From positions 1 to 47,256 of the forward strand of contig CACHDV010000004.1 in NCBI GenBank assembly GCA_902578675.1: DNA of 47,256 bases. The letters are read 5' to 3'. The notes below the pieces were generated by a model, which was given only the letters and a program-made list of their open reading frames with translations, had not been told where the DNA came from and searched no databases. Position numbers and translations under genes: made by a program. Source of the stretch: an uncultured Alphaproteobacteria bacterium. Its GTDB lineage: Bacteria; Pseudomonadota; Alphaproteobacteria; Thalassobaculales; Thalassobaculaceae. Shown here piece by piece: positions 43,602-47,256 of this stretch. Position 1 is the first letter of the stretch, and the number at the start of each line of letters is the position of its first letter.

Positions 43602-44738
43602 TTAGGCGATATGAGGTTCTAGTATTTGTCGAATAACTAAGCCGTCAGTCAGTTTGTCGAATCCATCATTCACTTCACCAAAGCCGATACTTTTATTTAT
43701 CAGTTTATCGACTGCAAGTTTTCCTTGTCGGTACAACTCTATATATCTTGGTATGTCCCTTACCGGCACGCAACTCCCCATATAGCTCCCTCTAATTGCT
43801 TTTTCAGATGTTACAATATCTGGTGGGCTGAAAGAAAATAGTGATGTGGACGGCGCTAAGCCAGCTATTATAACCTGGCCACCCATTTTGATCGACTTAT
43901 AGCAGGTCTCGGTTGCCGCCACTGACCCCGCAAATTCAAATGCATAGTCAACACCTCCAGCTGTAATGTCCTTTATTTGTTCTAAGTGGTCTTTATCTTT
44001 AGCATTGACGGTATGCGTGGCACCAAGTTGCCGTGCAAGCCCGAGCTTGTCGTCATTTACATCCACAGCGATGATTTTTTCTGCTCCAGCAAGTTTAGCG
44101 CCTAAAAGGCCATTTAAGCCAACGCCTCCCAAACCAACACATGCTACGGTATCGCCAGCCCGTATTCGCGCTGTATTCAGAACTGCGCCTACGCCAGTCA
44201 TGACAGCACATCCAAAAATAGCAGCGTCAGCAAGTGGAAGATCCTTATCGACTTTCACCGCAGTCCCTCTATCAATAACAGCGTATTCTGCAAAGCAAGA
44301 GACACCAGATTGATGAGCGATTTCGTTACCTTTATTGTCAGTAAGCCGACTACCTCCCGCCATAAGATGGCCCTTGGCCCTTGCAGTATCGTGGGTGAGG
44401 CACAGTTGAGGTTTGCCACCAAGGCAATTACTACATACACCACAAGAGGCCGAAAATTGAAAAACTATAGGGTCGCCAACTTTTATATCTCGAACACCCG
44501 CGCCGACTTCTACCACTTCTCCAGAACCTTCATGGCCTAGAACAAGTGGCATTGGGCGTGGCCTGTTACCATTTATAACGGAGAGGTCTGAATGGCATAA
44601 TCCGCCGCCGGCTATTTTTATCATTAACTCACCGGCTTGCGGCGGAGCTAATTCAACTTCCTCAATCTGAACGGGTTGCGATGCGGCATAGGGCCGTTTT
44701 GCACCTGTTTCTCGGAGTACAGCGGCTAGCATTTTCAT
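43602..44738 (-). CDS. Zinc-dependent medium-chain alcohol dehydrogenase
   Basis: The roughly 378-residue MDR protein has catalytic zinc ligands in GGLCHSDLS, LGHEGSGEV and FGCAVMTGVGA, and the structural-zinc cysteines in CGVCSNCLGGKPQLC. The NAD-binding GLGGVGLNGLLGAKLAG follows. It oxidises an alcohol or reduces an aldehyde in the cytoplasm. The frame is open from 44822, but ATG 44738 has a GGGGG ribosome-binding site 8 bases upstream and gives the family's normal N-terminus, so I take that start. It resembles the class III-related alcohol dehydrogenases. The substrate is unknown. It is divergent from the dioxygenase gene across a spacer with an inverted repeat. Confidence 0.9.
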   Translation of the reverse strand: MKMLAAVLRETGAKRPYAASQPVQIEEVELAPPQAGELMIKIAGGGLCHSDLSVINGNRPRPMPLVLGHEGSGEVVEVGAGVRDIKVGDPIVFQFSASCGVCSNCLGGKPQLCLTHDTARAKGHLMAGGSRLTDNKGNEIAHQSGVSCFAEYAVIDRGTAVKVDKDLPLADAAIFGCAVMTGVGAVLNTARIRAGDTVACVGLGGVGLNGLLGAKLAGAEKIIAVDVNDDKLGLARQLGATHTVNAKDKDHLEQIKDITAGGVDYAFEFAGSVAATETCYKSIKMGGQVIIAGLAPSTSLFSFSPPDIVTSEKAIRGSYMGSCVPVRDIPRYIELYRQGKLAVDKLINKSIGFGEVNDGFDKLTDGLVIRQILEPHIA

Positions 44739-44828
44739 TTTTTGACCCCCAGTTTTTTGCATTTTGTACATTAGACCACTTAAGTATAAACGGATTTTAA
44801 ATTCAATGGCCTCTTTTAGCAAAAAAAT

Positions 44829-44876
44829 GACTAGAAACCCTCTATAACCAGATATACGATTTTTTCATTTCTAGTC
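44829..44876. promoter_or_regulatory. 9-bp perfect inverted repeat between the divergent dehydrogenase and dioxygenase genes
   Basis: GACTAGAAA (44829-44837) and TTTCTAGTC (44868-44876) are exact reverse complements separated by 30 bases. They lie in the 212-nt stretch between the two start codons, so a single regulator could bind both arms. No regulator gene is adjacent. A hairpin with a 30-nt loop is less likely than paired binding sites. Confidence 0.4.
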
Positions 44877-44950
44877 CCGGGTGATAAGTACACGGTCTTG
44901 CTACGGAATTTCATCTAAAGCAAACTTTTAGATAGGCATGGAGATAAGAA

Positions 44951-45949
44951 ATGGCATCTTGGACCAAATCACAATTACCAACACCCACTAATGATCTCGA
45001 TAAAGTTGCTAATGACATTGATCGATGGGGATATGGCCTTTTAGAGGATGCTTTAAGTAAGCCACTATTAACAAAAACTAGAGCAAGACTTCTGGAGCAA
45101 GCAGCTGCAGAATTGCAGTTTGGGCTTGCTTTCGAAGATGGGGGCCCCTCTCAAAAATGGGGTGATTTTCGTGACCCGGATGGTGCGCTGAGGTCTGAAG
45201 TGTTTACTTCTGCCAATGGTGGTATCAATCAGAGGGTATGGCTTTTGCCAAATAAAGGGGAAGAATTTTTAGAGGTGTTGGAAATAAATAAGATGCACGC
45301 AATTGTCAGCCATGTTTTGGGTGAAGAATTTCAGCTTTCATCGTTCTCTTCCAATATTGCTAAGCCAGGTGGATTGAAAATGGATCTTCATACAGATCAG
45401 TGGTGGGCTCCCGAGCCAACTAAACCGGGCCGGCGTAATTTACCGGTGGGGTCGATGACGCGCAAAAAATTTGATTGTGATCTAGGGTTTTCTGGCGCCA
45501 GGTATGCGATAGCCCCGGCGGCTTGCTCTAACGTAATATTCATGATGAATGATTTTACTGATGAAAACGGAGGCACACGACTTGTTCCTGGCAGCCATAT
45601 GTTTGGACGTCACCCTGATTTGATTAAGGACAAAGACATTGAGACCGTTGCCGCTGAAGGTAATTCGGGGACAGCCTTAATTACGGATGGGAGGGTCTGG
45701 CATGGCACAGGTGCTAATGTGACAAAAGAAAATAGAATAGCCATGTTATTAACATTCTGTGGCCCACAGTATAGACCGCAGGTTAATTATCCGGTGGCAC
45801 TTGACAGTGCAATCTTGAAGTCTGCGTCAGAGCGACAAAAAGCCTTGTTTGGCTTAAAAATTTGGTGGGGCTATGGCAGAACAGGGGATCCAAATTTAGA
45901 TTTTATTGATCCTGATGAGCAAACTTTGGGTAAATTAATTCTTTCTTGA
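44951..45949 (+). CDS. Phytanoyl-CoA dioxygenase family protein
   Basis: The 332-residue non-haem iron, 2-oxoglutarate-dependent oxygenase has the facial triad His147 and Asp149 in LHTDQWW, and His251 in RVWHGTGANVT. Arg262 fits the 2-oxoglutarate anchor, and GGTRLVPGSH is the family loop. It would hydroxylate a small organic or CoA-linked substrate with O2. ATG 44951 has a GGAG site 7 bases upstream. The CoA-transferase gene starts 18 nt after its stop, suggesting that the substrate may be handled as a CoA ester. Confidence 0.9.
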   Translation: MASWTKSQLPTPTNDLDKVANDIDRWGYGLLEDALSKPLLTKTRARLLEQAAAELQFGLAFEDGGPSQKWGDFRDPDGALRSEVFTSANGGINQRVWLLPNKGEEFLEVLEINKMHAIVSHVLGEEFQLSSFSSNIAKPGGLKMDLHTDQWWAPEPTKPGRRNLPVGSMTRKKFDCDLGFSGARYAIAPAACSNVIFMMNDFTDENGGTRLVPGSHMFGRHPDLIKDKDIETVAAEGNSGTALITDGRVWHGTGANVTKENRIAMLLTFCGPQYRPQVNYPVALDSAILKSASERQKALFGLKIWWGYGRTGDPNLDFIDPDEQTLGKLILS

Positions 45950-45967
45950 GAAAACTTGGAGAAAAAG

Positions 45968-47161
45968 ATGAAAAAGGCGCTTGATGGCCTGCGGGTTATA
46001 GATATGACACATAATCAAGCAGGACCTGCTTGCACGCAAATACTAGCTTGGCTTGGGGCGGAGGTAATAAAGCTAGAAGAGCCTGGCAAGGGGGATGTCG
46101 CCAGAACAAACATGAGAGACCAGGATAGCGATAGCTTATTTTTTCTTATTTTGAACTCCAGTAAAAAAAGTCTAACACTCAATTTGAAAACAGATGAGGG
46201 GAAGGAACTATTTAAGAAAGTAATAGCGTCGTCCGATGTGTTAGTTGAAAATTTTTCTCCTGGTGCCTTAAAGCGACTTGGCTTGGGTTACGATGTATTA
46301 TCAAAAGTGAATGAAAAATTGATTTATGCAACAATAAAAGGTTTTGGAACCTATGGCCCGTACAGTGGATTTAAGAGTTTTGAGCCTATTGCCCAAGCTA
46401 TGGGCGGAGCAATGTGCGCCACAGGGTTTCCAGAAAACCCGCCAACATATGTTTGGCCGGCGATTGGGGACTCTGGCACGGGGATGCATATGGCAATAGG
46501 TATATTAGCTGCGATACAACAAAGACATGCTACTGGAAAAGGTCAAGAAGTAGAAGTTTCTATGCAGGATAGTGTCGCAAATATCATGAGAATAAGTTTA
46601 AGAGATCACCAAAGGCTTGGGGGTGTTCAAAAGCGGACTGGAAACCAATTAGGCCGAAATGTGCCTGGGTCGACGTACCCGTGTTCGCCTGGTGGGCCAA
46701 ATGACTATATTTATATATTTGCCCAGCAACAAATGTGGAGTTCTTTTGCGAAAGCGATAGGGCGACCGGATATAGTAGATGACCCACGATATGCAACAGC
46801 AGAGAAACGGTGGGAAAACAGAGATACACTTAATCCTATTATAGAGGGTTGGACACGTCAGAGGACTAAGCATGAGGCTATGCGGATACTTGGTGATGCG
46901 GGTGTACCCAGCGGTGCATGTCAAGATACCGGCGAGGTATTAGAGGATCCGCATTTAAAGGAAAGAGAAATGATTGTGGACATAAATTATCCCCCGAGGG
47001 GAAATTATAAAACTGTCGGATGCCCCATCAAACTTTCAGATTCTCCTGCTCAAATTGAGCGACCGCCTTTTCTAGGGGAGCACACCGAAACTGTTCTAGA
47101 AGACTTATGCGGGATAGATAAAGAGCAGTTTTCGAAATTTTATAAAAATGGAATAGTTTAA
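45968..47161 (+). CDS. CaiB/BaiF family III CoA-transferase (formyl-CoA transferase-like)
   Basis: The roughly 397-residue enzyme moves CoA between carboxylic acids. It has the catalytic aspartate Asp168 in AIGDSGTGMH, matching Asp169 of Oxalobacter formyl-CoA transferase as I remember it. LDGLRVIDMTHNQAGP, SKKSLTLNLKTDEG, EVEVSMQDSVANIMRI and the C-terminal GCPIKLSD...LGEHT are also Frc-like. It lacks the glycine-rich GGGGQ loop of Frc and is about 30 residues shorter, so the acceptor may not be oxalate. The start at ATG 45968 follows GGAG; an upstream in-frame TTG at 45956 is less likely. Confidence 0.9.
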   Translation: MKKALDGLRVIDMTHNQAGPACTQILAWLGAEVIKLEEPGKGDVARTNMRDQDSDSLFFLILNSSKKSLTLNLKTDEGKELFKKVIASSDVLVENFSPGALKRLGLGYDVLSKVNEKLIYATIKGFGTYGPYSGFKSFEPIAQAMGGAMCATGFPENPPTYVWPAIGDSGTGMHMAIGILAAIQQRHATGKGQEVEVSMQDSVANIMRISLRDHQRLGGVQKRTGNQLGRNVPGSTYPCSPGGPNDYIYIFAQQQMWSSFAKAIGRPDIVDDPRYATAEKRWENRDTLNPIIEGWTRQRTKHEAMRILGDAGVPSGACQDTGEVLEDPHLKEREMIVDINYPPRGNYKTVGCPIKLSDSPAQIERPPFLGEHTETVLEDLCGIDKEQFSKFYKNGIV

Positions 47162-47172
47162 GGAAAAGTAAA

Positions 47173-47256
47173 TTGCCTAACGCTCTGGTATACAATTCGG
47201 ACGCGAAGTTGCTAAAACGTCCTACAGGAAATTATTTTTGCCCGCACTTAATTGCC
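47173..47256 (+). CDS. Possible start of a further gene (partial)
   Basis: After the CoA-transferase stop, AAGGA at 47160-47164 is followed 8 bases later by TTG 47173. The frame stays open for 28 codons to the window edge (reading PNALVYNSDAKLL and so on). Spacing and strand fit a third gene of the same operon. The fragment is too short to name a family and could be chance. Confidence 0.35.
   Translation, partial: MPNALVYNSDAKLLKRPTGNYFCPHLIA

Overview
The window looks like compact chromosomal DNA of an alphaproteobacterium, probably a free-living and possibly marine one. The evidence is an AT-rich composition (about 40% GC by eye), an sdhCDAB operon, ApaG, LolA, DUF1289 and TrkH proteins of proteobacterial type, very short spacers, and several convergent gene pairs whose stop codons overlap. 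I see no rRNA, tRNA, insertion sequence, CRISPR array or phage gene. No gene-free stretch exceeds 300 bases; the longest are 12009-12257, 7104-7337, 35814-36033 and 39894-40096.

Layout. Bases 1-7.2 kb hold the C-terminus of LolA, a fatty-acid-hydroxylase gene broken by one in-frame TGA, a class I glutamine-amidotransferase-like hydrolase, an acetolactate-synthase-like ThDP enzyme, and the succinate dehydrogenase operon sdhCDAB (leftward). Divergent from sdh is acs (acetyl-CoA synthetase). Bases 9.3-13.2 kb hold panC, an IlvD/Edd-family dehydratase that resembles L-arabinonate dehydratase more than biosynthetic IlvD, and a ketopantoate-reductase-like gene.

Bases 13.2-29.8 kb are the most unusual part. 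Eleven leftward genes are packed with overlaps or gaps of at most about 12 nt. They encode two GT-B glycosyltransferases with a G(I/L)GHLRR motif, two GT4 glycosyltransferases, a histidine phosphatase, a polysaccharide-deacetylase-like protein, a small membrane protein, and a complete oligopeptide-type ABC importer (fused double ATPase, binding protein, two permeases). Divergent from them are an 875-residue ABC exporter-like protein with degenerate ATPase motifs and a large internal insertion, a cyclic-nucleotide-binding protein, and a small methyltransferase-like protein. Together these look like a glycan or glycoconjugate assembly and transport locus.

Bases 29.8-36.8 kb are housekeeping: Nudix hydrolase, a small hypothetical protein, pgk, an ArgE-like deacetylase, trkH, folE, apaG, a DUF1289 protein and speD. 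Bases 36.9-43.6 kb form a surface-polysaccharide module: three GT2 glycosyltransferases and the full dTDP-L-rhamnose pathway rmlC-B-D-A. The right end has a zinc alcohol dehydrogenase divergent from a phytanoyl-CoA-dioxygenase-like protein, a family III CoA-transferase related to formyl-CoA transferase, and the possible start of another gene.

All calls come from reading motifs and from remembered family features. No database search was run.
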